A stretch of 64,000 nt of DNA from assembly GCF_005222225.1 (NCBI RefSeq), contig NZ_CP036536.1, positions 2,628,001-2,692,000 on the forward strand, written 5' to 3'. A model generated the notes under the pieces. That model saw only the letters and a program-made list of their open reading frames with translations. It ran no database searches and was not told where the DNA came from. Below, one piece after another: positions 1 through 9,496 of the stretch. The first letter of the stretch is position 1, and each line of letters opens with the position of its first letter. The stretch comes from Salinimonas lutimaris (GTDB taxonomy: Bacteria > Pseudomonadota > Gammaproteobacteria > Enterobacterales > Alteromonadaceae). Position numbers and translations under genes: made by a program.

Positions 1-26
1 ACCTATTATTATCCAAATGGATACAT

Positions 27-1685
27 TTAGCTTTTCCCAATGATCGAGCCGACTAATTTTTCAGCTTCACTGATAAGACTTTGTAAGTGAGATTCACCTT
101 TAAAGCTTTCTGCATAAATCTTATAAATCTGTTCCGTGCCTGACGGCCGTGCTGCAAACCAGCCATTATCTGTGGAGACTTTTACCCCACCAATCGCTGC
201 ATCATTACCCGGCGCTTTAGTCTGAACCGCAGTGATAGCATCGCCTGCCAGAGAATCGCTGGTCACTACCGATGCATCCATGGCAGATAATGCTTTTTTC
301 TCTTCCAGAGACGCCGCAACATCTACCCGCTCATATACCGGAGCGCCAAATTTTTCGGTCAGCTCCTGATAGTGCTCGCCCGGGTCTTTACCGGTTACCG
401 CCAGAATTTCAGCTGCCAGTAAGCATAAAATAAAGCCGTCTTTGTCGGTGGCCCAGGTATCGCCATTGCGCTCCAGGAAGATGCCACCGGCACTTTCCTC
501 ACCGGCAAAACCGATCGTCGACTCGCTCATACCCTGTACAAACCATTTAAAGCCAACCGGCATTTCAGCCAGTTCCCGACCCAGTGAGTCAGCGACTCTG
601 TCAATCATGGAGCTGGATACCAGCGTTTTACCGATTTTCAGTGATGCCGGCCAGTCAGTACGATGCTGGTACAGGTAATTGATGGCCACGGCCAGATAAT
701 GATTCGGGTTCATCAGACCAGAGCTTTTGCACACGATACCGTGACGGTCAAAATCCGGGTCATTACCAAAAGCCAGATCAAATTTATCTTTAAGCTCAAT
801 CAGCCCGGCCATCGCATAGGCAGATGAGCAGTCCATACGCAGCTTACCGTCTTTGTCACGGCGCATAAAACCAAACTGCGGGTCAACCTTATCGTTTACC
901 ACGGTGATGGACAGTCCATATTTTTCAGCAATCCGATCCCAGTAGCCCACACCTGCGCCGCCCAGTGGGTCCGTTCCCAGTGTCAGATTAGCCTCTTTGA
1001 TGGCATCCATATCGATAACCCGGGCCAGGTCGTCAATGTAGGCTTCCATAAAGTCATCTTCTTTAACCAGACCACTGGCCATTGCATCACGCAGTGGCAG
1101 GCGTTTTACATCACGGTTATTTTCAGCAATCAAGGCATTAGCGCGCTGTTCAATCACTTTGGTCACATCCCCGTCGGCAGGACCGCCATGAGGAGGATTG
1201 TATTTAAACCCGCCGTCTGTCGGCGGATTATGTGACGGGGTAATCACGATGCCATCAGCAAAGTCTTCTGTACGGTCTTTGTTGTAGCGAATAATTGTAC
1301 GCGAGATCACCGGCGTGGGCGTGTAGCCGCGGCTGGCATTGTCTTTTCGCTGAATCACCACGTCAATATCATTAGCGCTGAGTACCTCAATCGCGGTCAG
1401 CATGGCCGGCTCAGACAGCGCGTGGGTATCTTTCCCCACAAACACCGGCCCGGTAATGTTCTGATGCTGACGATACTCAGCCAGCGCCTGACAGATAGCG
1501 GCAATATGCATATCAGTAAAGGTTACATTGGCTGATGTACCGCGGTGACCCGACGTTCCAAATGAGACTGCCTCGCCTGGTGTGGTGGCTTCGGGTTTGT
1601 AGGCGTAATACTGACTAACCAGTTCAGCTACATTAATCAGCTGTTCCGGGGCGGCGGCGTTACCCGCCTCTGGATGAAGTGCCAT
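27..1685 (-). CDS. pgm: alpha-D-phosphoglucomutase
   Basis: Interconverts glucose 1-phosphate and glucose 6-phosphate in the cytoplasm. The 552 residues match the usual length of the bacterial Pgm family (E. coli about 546). Visible alpha-phosphohexomutase motifs, in order: catalytic phosphoserine loop TPSHNPP with Ser151, metal-binding DPDFDRHG at 309-316, sugar-binding GEESAGG at 395-401, and phosphate-binding RPSGTEQ at 513-519. All four are intact, so the enzyme should be active. The start has AAGGA upstream at good spacing. It lies 44 nt downstream of seqA on the same strand, the same pair and order as in E. coli, so co-transcription is likely. Confidence 0.97.
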   Translation of the reverse strand: MALHPEAGNAAAPEQLINVAELVSQYYAYKPEATTPGEAVSFGTSGHRGTSANVTFTDMHIAAICQALAEYRQHQNITGPVFVGKDTHALSEPAMLTAIEVLSANDIDVVIQRKDNASRGYTPTPVISRTIIRYNKDRTEDFADGIVITPSHNPPTDGGFKYNPPHGGPADGDVTKVIEQRANALIAENNRDVKRLPLRDAMASGLVKEDDFMEAYIDDLARVIDMDAIKEANLTLGTDPLGGAGVGYWDRIAEKYGLSITVVNDKVDPQFGFMRRDKDGKLRMDCSSAYAMAGLIELKDKFDLAFGNDPDFDRHGIVCKSSGLMNPNHYLAVAINYLYQHRTDWPASLKIGKTLVSSSMIDRVADSLGRELAEMPVGFKWFVQGMSESTIGFAGEESAGGIFLERNGDTWATDKDGFILCLLAAEILAVTGKDPGEHYQELTEKFGAPVYERVDVAASLEEKKALSAMDASVVTSDSLAGDAITAVQTKAPGNDAAIGGVKVSTDNGWFAARPSGTEQIYKIYAESFKGESHLQSLISEAEKLVGSIIGKS

Positions 1686-1729
1686 GCAGTTTCCTTGTTA
1701 AGTAAATTGGAATGCGCCTGATAAAGCCA

Positions 1730-2311
1730 TCAGGCAAAACGATTCATGACTGTTTCTACAGTCGTGTTGTCATAGCCCAGTAACTGCAAGACCTGCTCCA
1801 ACATAGCCAGCTTTTTGGCGGTATTATTGTTGGTAACAACCCAATACTGACTTTGCGGAATCTGTTTTGGATTTGTACTACTGCCGGTGTTGAGCAGCGC
1901 CTCTTTGGACGTTGCAAAATACACACGGTTTTTGCCTTTTATTTCTTCAACCCGCGCAAAATCTTCCGGGTGAAGTTCATGCAGCTGTGACAAGATAAAC
2001 AAAAACAGATCAACGCGCTTGGTGTAACTTGTCAGGGTGTCGGCGTCCAGCCGCTCTATAATGGACGAGCGTGTGACACGACGTGCTGATGATTTGCCAG
2101 ATGTTGTCGGTTTGGTCACCGTAGCCGGCCGGCTTTGTGCAGGAGCTGGTGCCGGTGCAGCGCTGGATTGCCGGGCCGCAGAAGGTGGAGTATCGTTCTG
2201 AGAGTGCGGCATGAGCAATCGACGTAAGATATCTGATGCACTTTCGCCTATGTGTTTTGTCTGCCCGGCGATAAACGCGTACAAATCGTCATCAATTTCA
2301 ATACTTTTCAT
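1730..2311 (-). CDS. seqA: SeqA, negative regulator of replication initiation
   Basis: Binds hemimethylated GATC sites, sequesters oriC after initiation and organises newly replicated DNA. The N-terminal oligomerisation segment (residues 1-35, MKSIEIDDDLY...) and the C-terminal DNA-binding domain (about 80-180, with STNPKQIP and YWVVTNNNT, which carries the Asn residues used for GATC contact) are both clear. Between them lies a low-complexity linker (about 38-78) rich in Ala, Pro, Ser and Thr. At 193 aa it is slightly longer than E. coli SeqA (181), and the linker accounts for this. AAGGAAG precedes the ATG. First gene of the seqA-pgm unit. Confidence 0.96.
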   Translation of the reverse strand: MKSIEIDDDLYAFIAGQTKHIGESASDILRRLLMPHSQNDTPPSAARQSSAAPAPAPAQSRPATVTKPTTSGKSSARRVTRSSIIERLDADTLTSYTKRVDLFLFILSQLHELHPEDFARVEEIKGKNRVYFATSKEALLNTGSSTNPKQIPQSQYWVVTNNNTAKKLAMLEQVLQLLGYDNTTVETVMNRFA

Positions 2312-2516
2312 AAACCACTTCCTTAAATAGTTGCCCCATTATAGACAACCCAAAAATCTGGCGCAGCACTTTATCATGCCTAAATCCACCCGTTTTAGCT
2401 GAATAAATAACCGGTTGTGCTTTTCTGACTATACTCACGTATTAGTGAAGCGACGGTTTCATGAATTCGTCTTGGTTTATAGTAATAACGTCATTAGAAA
2501 TCGGTGGTAGCCACGG

Positions 2517-3437
2517 ATGATAAGTAAAGAATTTACCGGGCTGATTAATGCTCTGGGTCAGCATATTATTGGAAAACCTCAACAGCTGAAACTGGCCGTG
2601 GCCTGCATGCTGGCCAGAGGACATTTATTAATCGAAGATTTGCCCGGTATGGGTAAAACCACCCTGTCACATGGCCTGGCGAATTTATTCGGGCTGGACT
2701 TCTCGCGAATTCAGTTTACCTCTGATCTGCTGCCCGCCGACATGCTAGGCGCCAATATTTACAACAGCCATAGCCGGGACTTTGAGTTTCGCCATGGTCC
2801 GGTCTTTAATCAGCTGGTACTGGCCGATGAAATTAATCGGGCCAGCCCTAAAACCCAGAGCGCCCTGCTCGAAGCCATGGAAGAGCACCAGGTCAGTATA
2901 GACGGGACCACCTATCCGCTTCCCGAGCCATTTTTTGTGGTGGGGACACAAAACCCGGGTTATCAGTCCGGCACCTACCCGCTGCCTGAGTCGCAGCTGG
3001 ATCGTTTTTTAATGTGTATTTCATTGGGTTATCCTGACTGGGAAGCCGAAAAAGCCATGTTGCGACAACGCAGCGAGCGACATCAGCAACCCCTGAACAG
3101 CCTGCTGAATATCGAGACCCTGTTGGCCTGGCAGCAGGATGTCGTCAACGTGAATGCCGCTGACCCGGTACTGGATTATATTTTGCGGCTGGTGACGACC
3201 AGCAGGACCACGCCGGGCTTCCCGAATGCTTTATCTCCCCGGGCCAGCAAAGCAATATTACAGGCGGCTAAAGCCTGGGCGTACATGCATGAGCGCGATT
3301 ATGTTGTGCCTGAAGATGTGCAGGCTGTTTTTGTTGCGGTAGCCGAACATCGTTTGCGCTCAGCCAATCAGGAGTCTGCCGCCGAGGCCGTGTTAAGCCA
3401 GCGATTATTAGAAAGTGTCGATCCTCTGGCGGCCTGA
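2517..3437 (+). CDS. MoxR-family AAA+ ATPase
   Basis: Chaperone-like AAA+ ATPase of the MoxR family, 306 aa. Walker A GMGKTT is at residues 44-49, Walker B LVLADEINRA with Asp104/Glu105, and sensor-1 GTQNP at 143-147. In this family the ATPase usually acts on a partner encoded alongside. Here the next genes are DUF58 and a TgpA-type transglutaminase, the common MoxR-DUF58-TgpA trio. The gap to DUF58 is only 2 nt, so translation is probably coupled. The ribosome-binding site is weak. The physiological substrate of the trio is not known from sequence; envelope maturation or stress is the usual suggestion. Confidence 0.93.
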   Translation: MISKEFTGLINALGQHIIGKPQQLKLAVACMLARGHLLIEDLPGMGKTTLSHGLANLFGLDFSRIQFTSDLLPADMLGANIYNSHSRDFEFRHGPVFNQLVLADEINRASPKTQSALLEAMEEHQVSIDGTTYPLPEPFFVVGTQNPGYQSGTYPLPESQLDRFLMCISLGYPDWEAEKAMLRQRSERHQQPLNSLLNIETLLAWQQDVVNVNAADPVLDYILRLVTTSRTTPGFPNALSPRASKAILQAAKAWAYMHERDYVVPEDVQAVFVAVAEHRLRSANQESAAEAVLSQRLLESVDPLAA

Positions 3438-3439
3438 CA

Positions 3440-4423
3440 ATGATAGCCCGATTACGCAACCGCTTGTTGCTACGCTGGCTGGCCAACCGAATCCCCGGTA
3501 AACGCCGACATCAGCTGGATGTGCAGTCTATTTTTATTTTGCCGACCTTTTTTGGCAGTTGTTTTTTTGTATTGTGTCTTTGTATGTTTATTTTGGGTAC
3601 GAACTACCAGAATAATATGCTGTTATTGCTGACTTACTTTTTCATTGCACTGGGCTTAATTAATCTATTTGTCAGCTATCATAATTTTGCCCGCATCCAG
3701 TTACAGGCAAAAGGCGTTAATCCTGTGTATGCCGGTGACAATGCCACGTTTCAGTTTCAACTGACCGCTCCGCACCATCAAAAACCCAGCGGCGAGTTGC
3801 ACGTCCAGTGGTGGGGGCACGACAACGGCATTACTGTTGACCTTGATGAATCCCCGGGAAATATCAGCCTGCCCCGTTTTACTTATCGGCGAGGCATATT
3901 CAGCCTGCCCCGGGTGACATTTGCTAGCGAGTATCCGCTGGGACTGTTTCGCTGCTGGACACATCTTGACTTTACTCAGCCGCTGACGGTCTATCCTAAA
4001 TTATCCAGCGCTGGGATTGCCCTGCGTCCGCTTGACGCAGAAGACACCACCGCCACATTTCATGCCCCAGGCCATGATGACTTTCAGTCGCTTAAATCCT
4101 ATCACCCCGGCGATCCGGTGCAACGCATTGCATGGAAATCGGTTGCGAAAGGAGGCCCGCCTGTAGTCAAAGTGTTTAGTGAGCAGGCCGGTTCAGCCGG
4201 CTATCTTATGCTTGATACCAACAGTGCCACACTGGAGGAAGATATCAGTAGCGTGGCTTATCAGATTGTCTCACTTAGCCAGCAAAATCTGTGCTTTGGT
4301 CTGAAAGCCGGCCAGCAGATTGTTCCTGCCAGCGCCGGTGATGCGCACCGGCATCAATGCCTTGCCCTGCTCGCAGCACTGCCAGAAACCCAATCAAAGC
4401 GAAACGAACATGAACAAGCATAG
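3440..4423 (+). CDS. DUF58 domain-containing membrane protein
   Basis: A 327-aa membrane-anchored protein. Two hydrophobic segments (about 31-52 and 60-80) form a hairpin, followed by a long soluble region. The DUF58 signature is YHPGDPVQRIAWKSVAK at about 221-237. DUF58 proteins are found with MoxR ATPases and transglutaminases and are thought to be MoxR partners; their biochemical role is unsettled. The start is 2 nt after the moxR stop, and its own stop overlaps the start of the next gene. Confidence 0.9.
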   Translation: MIARLRNRLLLRWLANRIPGKRRHQLDVQSIFILPTFFGSCFFVLCLCMFILGTNYQNNMLLLLTYFFIALGLINLFVSYHNFARIQLQAKGVNPVYAGDNATFQFQLTAPHHQKPSGELHVQWWGHDNGITVDLDESPGNISLPRFTYRRGIFSLPRVTFASEYPLGLFRCWTHLDFTQPLTVYPKLSSAGIALRPLDAEDTTATFHAPGHDDFQSLKSYHPGDPVQRIAWKSVAKGGPPVVKVFSEQAGSAGYLMLDTNSATLEEDISSVAYQIVSLSQQNLCFGLKAGQQIVPASAGDAHRHQCLALLAALPETQSKRNEHEQA

Positions 4424-6470
4424 TCGGCTGCCAGTGGCAGGGCATCGCGCCAGCCTTATTATGTCGGTAGCCGTAGGCGGCATCAGCCTGACCCTGACTG
4501 AGCAGCTCATGGCATGGGTAATGATACTGCTGGTATGCGCGGTAACCGTGCGTTTTATGTTGTACAAAGGGTTATACAAACACGCCCCGGGTACCCGGAC
4601 CATCAATTTGCTGGCGGTTCTGGCATCAGTCGCACTGGCCTGGTTTGCCATTGGTCAGGGGATCCTCATCACCATGATTAACCTGTTAGTAGTGGGGTGT
4701 GCACTTAAGCTGCTGTTGCTAAACCGGCGCCGGGACTTTTTACAACTGGCCGCATGCTGTCTGTTTTTAGTCGGGTGCGCCTTTATATTCTCACAGTCGC
4801 TATTTTCTACGGTACTGTATAGCCTGGTGCTGTTTGTAATATTGCTGGCCATTCAACTCTTCTTTGCCCCCCAGCTTGGTTTTAAGCGCCACCTTAAAAG
4901 ACTGTTAAAGATGAGCCTGCAGGCACTGCCAGTGGCTGTTTTACTGTTTCTTATACTGCCGCATTTACCTCCTTTTTGGGGAATGCCGCAGGACAAAAGT
5001 ACCGGAACCGGCCTGAGTGAAAAAATGACTCCCGGAGATATCGCTAAGCTAACCCGCTCCACTGATCATGTTTTTACCGCTACGTTTGACGGCGACGTAC
5101 CCGATCCCGAACAGCGTTACTGGCGAGCCATGGTGCTGGAGGAATTTGATGGGAAAAGCTGGCAGGTCAGCGAATATCGCAAACAACGTCAGCAGGTCAT
5201 GACTTACACCCGGCAATCTTACCGGCCAGCGGTTACCGGTCCGGCATTTAGTTATCAAATGCTCACTGAGGCTACCGGTAATCAGTGGTTACCGGTTATT
5301 GATATCGCGTTGCCGGGCACCTTTGCCTCTACCGAAAAAGTGTTCAGCGCCAATGACTATACCCTGCGTACCCGTCAGCCTATGCTCAGCAAGCAGGCTT
5401 TTGATATCAGCAGTTTCTACCAGGCATCTCTGCGAGTGCCGGCAAATGGGCTGGAACTGAACAGCAATCTACAACTACCACAGCAAACCAACCCCAGAGC
5501 CGCGGCCTGGGCGCAGCAGCTTCGTCAACAGCATCAAAGTAATCGGGCGCTGGCTCAGGCAGTCATGACCTACTTTGCCAGTCAGGGATTCAGTTATACA
5601 CTGGAGCCCCCGGTCATGCCCGATGCACCGGTAGATACCTTTTTGTTTGACGCCCGCCAGGGGTTTTGTTCCCATTATGCCAGTGCCATGACATTTGTAT
5701 TACGCAGTGCCGGCATCCCGGCCCGCATTGTGTCGGGTTATCAGGGCGGACAAAATCTCACCGACAATGCACTGAGTATTTATCAGTATGATGCCCATGC
5801 CTGGGTAGAAGCATCGCTGGATAACCAAAGCTGGACGCGCTTTGACCCTACTGCCATGGTGGCCATGTCACGTTTGCAATACGGGTTCATGCAGGCGATG
5901 TCTGAGCAGCAGCATGATGCACCACTATTTTCCCGCGCTAACCCGGCGAATTCGACACTGCTGAACAGCATATTCCACGTGCTTGATAGTGTTAACTATC
6001 AGTGGAACCGATGGGTGCTGGGCTTCGATGCCAGTACGCAGGAAGATATGGTCAGTAACATAATGGGCAAGGCGACCGGCACTCGCATGACTATCTTTAT
6101 GCTGTCGACGCTGCTTTTTATTGCTGGCTTGCTGGCTTTTTATTTTGTGCCCCGGCCGGTAAAAAAAGGAAGCAACGAAGCAGAGCGCTTATATTACGAC
6201 ATCCAGAAACGTCTTGAAAAACTGACCGGTTTACCGCGCAACCATTTGGGTCCATCCGGCTATCTGACACTTGTCGGCCCGCGTATAAACTCCTCCGCCA
6301 GAATTGCGCTGGAACGATTTACCCAGACATTTGAAGCCCTGCAATATCAGCCTCACCAGAAGCACTACTCTATATCGGTATTGCGCAGTCAGCACAGGGC
6401 ACTGGTAAAAGCGCTGCGAAAGCACCCCAGAGGCCGTCATCAGGCCACTACCAGTCCCATACCCGGTTAA
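4410..6470 (+). CDS. TgpA-family transmembrane transglutaminase-like protein
   Basis: Start chosen at the ATG 14 nt inside the end of the DUF58 gene. An in-frame ATG 90 nt earlier would give a much larger overlap and a non-hydrophobic extension. The 686-aa product has five to six N-terminal membrane helices (about 10-190). A large extracytoplasmic part follows, with a transglutaminase core: Cys420 in QGFCSHYAS, His463 in DAHAW, Asp479 in RFDPTA. A further helix near 610-630 precedes a short cytoplasmic tail. The catalytic triad is intact. TgpA is known as an essential or growth-important inner-membrane protein in Pseudomonas; substrates are not established. Third gene of the moxR operon. Confidence 0.92.
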   Translation: MNKHSRLPVAGHRASLIMSVAVGGISLTLTEQLMAWVMILLVCAVTVRFMLYKGLYKHAPGTRTINLLAVLASVALAWFAIGQGILITMINLLVVGCALKLLLLNRRRDFLQLAACCLFLVGCAFIFSQSLFSTVLYSLVLFVILLAIQLFFAPQLGFKRHLKRLLKMSLQALPVAVLLFLILPHLPPFWGMPQDKSTGTGLSEKMTPGDIAKLTRSTDHVFTATFDGDVPDPEQRYWRAMVLEEFDGKSWQVSEYRKQRQQVMTYTRQSYRPAVTGPAFSYQMLTEATGNQWLPVIDIALPGTFASTEKVFSANDYTLRTRQPMLSKQAFDISSFYQASLRVPANGLELNSNLQLPQQTNPRAAAWAQQLRQQHQSNRALAQAVMTYFASQGFSYTLEPPVMPDAPVDTFLFDARQGFCSHYASAMTFVLRSAGIPARIVSGYQGGQNLTDNALSIYQYDAHAWVEASLDNQSWTRFDPTAMVAMSRLQYGFMQAMSEQQHDAPLFSRANPANSTLLNSIFHVLDSVNYQWNRWVLGFDASTQEDMVSNIMGKATGTRMTIFMLSTLLFIAGLLAFYFVPRPVKKGSNEAERLYYDIQKRLEKLTGLPRNHLGPSGYLTLVGPRINSSARIALERFTQTFEALQYQPHQKHYSISVLRSQHRALVKALRKHPRGRHQATTSPIPG

Positions 6471-6789
6471 CTCTGGCCAGTAAAAAATGTTGCCTGGCGG
6501 CCTTAGCCAAGCCGGGCAACAGCCATGCCGGCGCGCTAATGCGAGCCAGTTCATAAGGCCCTGAGTTCAGTATGAGACCTCTGCGAACAACACTTATCTG
6601 CGTGACCATACCGGCAGGAATATGCCAGGCCTTTCGACAACATATTAAGGACGGTAAATCTGAATACACCCGAATCAGCGCCGATCCGCTTTCTGCTCTT
6701 ATCCAGACAATAATAAGCCACTTTTCCAGCAAACACAGACCGCACAGTGCTATCAGTAATCCTCCTGCAAATATCATGATAAGAAGCAT
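6448..6789 (-). CDS. hypothetical small membrane protein, doubtful
   Basis: A possible 113-aa protein with one or two N-terminal hydrophobic segments (about 1-30) and a basic C-terminal half ending in aromatic residues. It overlaps the last 23 nt of the transglutaminase gene tail to tail. The general shape (short membrane hairpin, then a WxIPAG...L beta-like stretch) recalls YgfX-type proteins, but I cannot make a family assignment. No good ribosome-binding site is seen at the first ATG. It may be a chance reading frame. Confidence 0.35.
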   Translation of the reverse strand: MLLIMIFAGGLLIALCGLCLLEKWLIIVWIRAESGSALIRVYSDLPSLICCRKAWHIPAGMVTQISVVRRGLILNSGPYELARISAPAWLLPGLAKAARQHFLLARVNRVWDW

Positions 6790-6931
6790 AGTGGTTTATC
6801 AAGTATGGTAACTGTTAAAAAAACAGATTAAGCGATAGACGCCAGACGTGCTGCTGTCAGAGAGATCAGAAAATGGACAGTCCTATTTGTCTTAGTAATA
6901 TTTGATGAACTCTCATAAGTTGTAAACAACA

Positions 6932-7169
6932 GTGCCTGTCCACAGGTGAAAAATGGCCCTTCGGCCTGAAATCAAAAGTGACTGTCCAGAGGTAAAGAGC
7001 TGCCCTGCGGCCTTGAATCAAAAGTGACTGTCCAAGAATGAAAAATGGCCCTTCGACCTGGAAACAAAAGTGACTGTCCAGAGGTGAAGAGCTGCCCTGC
7101 GGCTTGGAATCAAAGTGTCTGTCCAGGGTGAAGAATGGCCCTTCGACCTGGAATCAAAAGTGACTGTCC
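6932..7169. repeat. 46-bp tandem repeat, alternating A and B units
   Basis: The ten-base word GTGACTGTCC (variants GTGCCTGTCC, GTGTCTGTCC) recurs at 6932, 6978, 7024, 7070, 7115 and 7160, giving periods of 46, 46, 46, 45 and 45 nt. Units 1, 3 and 5 carry AATGGCCCTTCG (type A). Units 2 and 4 carry GAGCTGCCCTGCGG (type B). The array is therefore built on a dimer of about 92 nt, and the sixth copy is cut to its first ten bases. Unit 1 contains a short perfect hairpin, GGCC-CTTC-GGCC; units 3 and 5 have lost one base pair of it. An inverted GGACAGTCC lies upstream at 6875. No gene is contained. Confidence 0.9.
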
Positions 7170-7218
7170 TGAATTGACGAGATGAAAAAGACTTGGCGGA
7201 TTGGCAGAATGGGGAAAC

Positions 7219-7247
7219 AAAAAACCCGCCACAAGGGCGGGTTTTTT
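7219..7247 (-). terminator. terminator downstream of fusA
   Basis: The stem CCCGCC / GGCGGG with loop ACAAG is flanked by A-run and T-run on both sides, so it can work in either direction. It lies just beyond the fusA stop codon. Confidence 0.9.
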
Positions 7248-7268
7248 AGTCAGTTAAAAGAGCAACAC

Positions 7269-9350
7269 TTATTTTTTCGCTGCTTTAACTTCTTCGATGA
7301 TCTTGTCAGCTACGTTCGAAGGACATGGCGCATAGTGGCTGAACTCCATAGAGAACTGACCACGACCAGATGTCATTGTACGCAGGTGACCGATGTAACC
7401 GAACATTTCAGACAGAGGAACGTCTGCCTTGATACGTACGCCTGTTACACCTGCTTCCTGATCTTTGATCATACCACGACGACGGTTCAGGTCACCGATA
7501 ACATCACCAACGTGATCTTCTGGTGTGAACACGTCAACTTTCATGATTGGCTCAAGAAGCTGAGGGCCGGCTTTAGGCATTGATTGACGGAATGCGCCTT
7601 TTGCAGCGATTTCAAATGCAATGGCAGATGAGTCAACTGCGTGGAACCCACCGTCAAACAGTTCTACTTCAACGTCCAGTACAGGGTAACCTGCCAGTGG
7701 ACCTTCTTCCATCATGCCCTTGAAGCCTTTTTCAATGGCTGGGAAGAATTCTTTAGGTACGTTACCGCCCACAACAGAAGAAGTGAACTGGAAGCCAGAG
7801 TTAGTTTCGCCTGGCTTGATGCGGTAATCAATTTTACCGAACTGACCAGAACCACCAGACTGCTTCTTATGCGTGTAGCTATCTTCAACTGCCTGAGTGA
7901 TAGTTTCACGGTAAGCAACCTGCGGCTGACCAACTTCCAGCTCAACGCCGTAAGTACGCTTCAGGATGTCTACTTTGATATCCAGGTGAAGTTCACCCAT
8001 CCCTTTCAGGATAGTTTCACCAGAATCTTCGTCAGTCTCAACCTGGAACGACGGATCTTCAGAAACCAGTTTACCAATGGCGATACCCATCTTCTCAGTT
8101 GCGCCTTTATCTTTAGGCTTAACAGCGATAGAGATTACCGGCTCAGGGAAGATCATTGGCTCAAGTGTACAAGGATTGCTGGTTGAACACAGAGTGTGAC
8201 CAGTCTGTACGTTCTTCATACCAACAACAGCCAGAATGTCACCTGCATGCGCAGTTGTTAATTCTGTACGGTCATTCGCGTGCATTTCAACCATACGGCC
8301 GATACGCTCAGTTTTACCTGTAGCACTGTTCAGGATGGTATCACCCTTGTTCAGAACACCAGAGTAAACACGGATAAACGTCAGTGCACCAAAGCGGTCG
8401 TCCATAATTTTGAACGCCAGCGCGCGGAACGGCTCTTCTTTAGACACGATAGCGTGCTCGCCAGTAGGCTCACCAGTATCTTTGTCAGTCAGTGGCTGCG
8501 GATCAACTTCTGTTGGGCTTGGCAGGTAGTCAAGTACACCGTCAAGAACCAGCTGTACACCTTTGTTCTTAAATGCAGAGCCACAGAATGTTGGGAAGAA
8601 CGCCAGGTCACGTGTACCTTTACGAATACAACGCTTGATATCTTCAATAGACGGCTCTTCGCCATCCATATAAGCCATCATCAGGTCGTCGTCCATTTCA
8701 ACCGCAGTTTCAACCAGGTCTTCACGGTACTTAGCCACTTTTTCCTTCATATCTTCAGGAACGTCACATACTTCGAAGTTTTCTGGCAGGCCAGTTTCAT
8801 CCCAGATGTATGCTTTTTGCTCAAGTACGTCAACGATACCGTTGAACTGATCTTCAATACCGATAGGCAGAGTCATAACGACTGGCTTTGCACCCAGTAC
8901 CTTTTGGATTTGCCCAAGAACACGGTAGAAGTCTGCACCCATACGGTCCAGCTTGTTTACGAAGATAACACGGGCAACGCCTGATTCGTTGGCATAACGC
9001 CAGTTAGTTTCTGACTGAGGTTCAACACCGCCAGAACCACAGAAAACACCGATACCGCCATCAAGAACTTTCAGTGAACGGTAAACTTCTACAGTAAAGT
9101 CAACGTGTCCAGGAGTATCGATGATGTTCAGACGGTGGTTTTTCCAGAAACAGGTAGTCGCAGCTGACTGGATAGTAATACCACGCTCGGCTTCCTGTTC
9201 CATGAAGTCAGTTGTTGACTCACCATCGTGCACTTCACCGGTCTTATGGATTTTACCGGTAAGCTTCAAAATACGTTCTGTTGTGGTAGTTTTACCCGCG
9301 TCTACGTGGGCGAAAATACCAATGTTTCTGTAAAGAGATAAGTCTGCCAT
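7269..9350 (-). CDS. fusA: elongation factor G (EF-G2-like paralogue)
   Basis: Translocation GTPase, 693 aa. GTPase motifs: G1 AHVDAGKT at 14-21, switch [13 protein letters not shown]3 DTPGH at 78-82, G4 NKLD at 132-135. Domains II-V follow at normal length. The gene stands alone with its own terminator. rpsL, rpsG and tufA, which flank the main fusA in gammaproteobacteria, are absent. The N-terminus ([20 protein letters not shown]) and the [20 protein letters not shown] stretch resemble the second EF-G copy (often named fusA2) found in Alteromonadales, Vibrio and Pseudomonas. That assignment is by recollection of family style, not alignment. Whether it serves elongation or ribosome recycling cannot be told here. 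Confidence 0.93.
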   Translation of the reverse strand: MADLSLYRNIGIFAHVDAGKTTTTERILKLTGKIHKTGEVHDGESTTDFMEQEAERGITIQSAATTCFWKNHRLNIIDTPGHVDFTVEVYRSLKVLDGGIGVFCGSGGVEPQSETNWRYANESGVARVIFVNKLDRMGADFYRVLGQIQKVLGAKPVVMTLPIGIEDQFNGIVDVLEQKAYIWDETGLPENFEVCDVPEDMKEKVAKYREDLVETAVEMDDDLMMAYMDGEEPSIEDIKRCIRKGTRDLAFFPTFCGSAFKNKGVQLVLDGVLDYLPSPTEVDPQPLTDKDTGEPTGEHAIVSKEEPFRALAFKIMDDRFGALTFIRVYSGVLNKGDTILNSATGKTERIGRMVEMHANDRTELTTAHAGDILAVVGMKNVQTGHTLCSTSNPCTLEPMIFPEPVISIAVKPKDKGATEKMGIAIGKLVSEDPSFQVETDEDSGETILKGMGELHLDIKVDILKRTYGVELEVGQPQVAYRETITQAVEDSYTHKKQSGGSGQFGKIDYRIKPGETNSGFQFTSSVVGGNVPKEFFPAIEKGFKGMMEEGPLAGYPVLDVEVELFDGGFHAVDSSAIAFEIAAKGAFRQSMPKAGPQLLEPIMKVDVFTPEDHVGDVIGDLNRRRGMIKDQEAGVTGVRIKADVPLSEMFGYIGHLRTMTSGRGQFSMEFSHYAPCPSNVADKIIEEVKAAKK

Positions 9351-9496
9351 TAGTTCACTTTCATTGGTTCAGAGTAAAAAAACGGCGGGATTATAAAGGA
9401 TTTCAATACCAGATTGACAGCCCTTTCCGCAAAAAGTATAAAACTTGTCCAGCGGATCCACGCCACCACTTAATTTAATTAAGATTAATCAACAAC

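Noticed and set aside
2517..6470. MoxR-DUF58-transglutaminase genes as a novel defence or toxin system.
   Set aside because: This is a widespread envelope-associated trio in gammaproteobacteria; nothing here departs from it.
6932..7169. The 46-bp array as a possible CRISPR.
   Set aside because: The whole unit repeats, with no unique spacers between short identical repeats, and no cas gene is present.
7641..8984. Frames of 181 and 234 codons antisense to fusA.
   Set aside because: Shadows of the EF-G coding sequence, rich in Phe, Thr and Cys, with no protein-like features.
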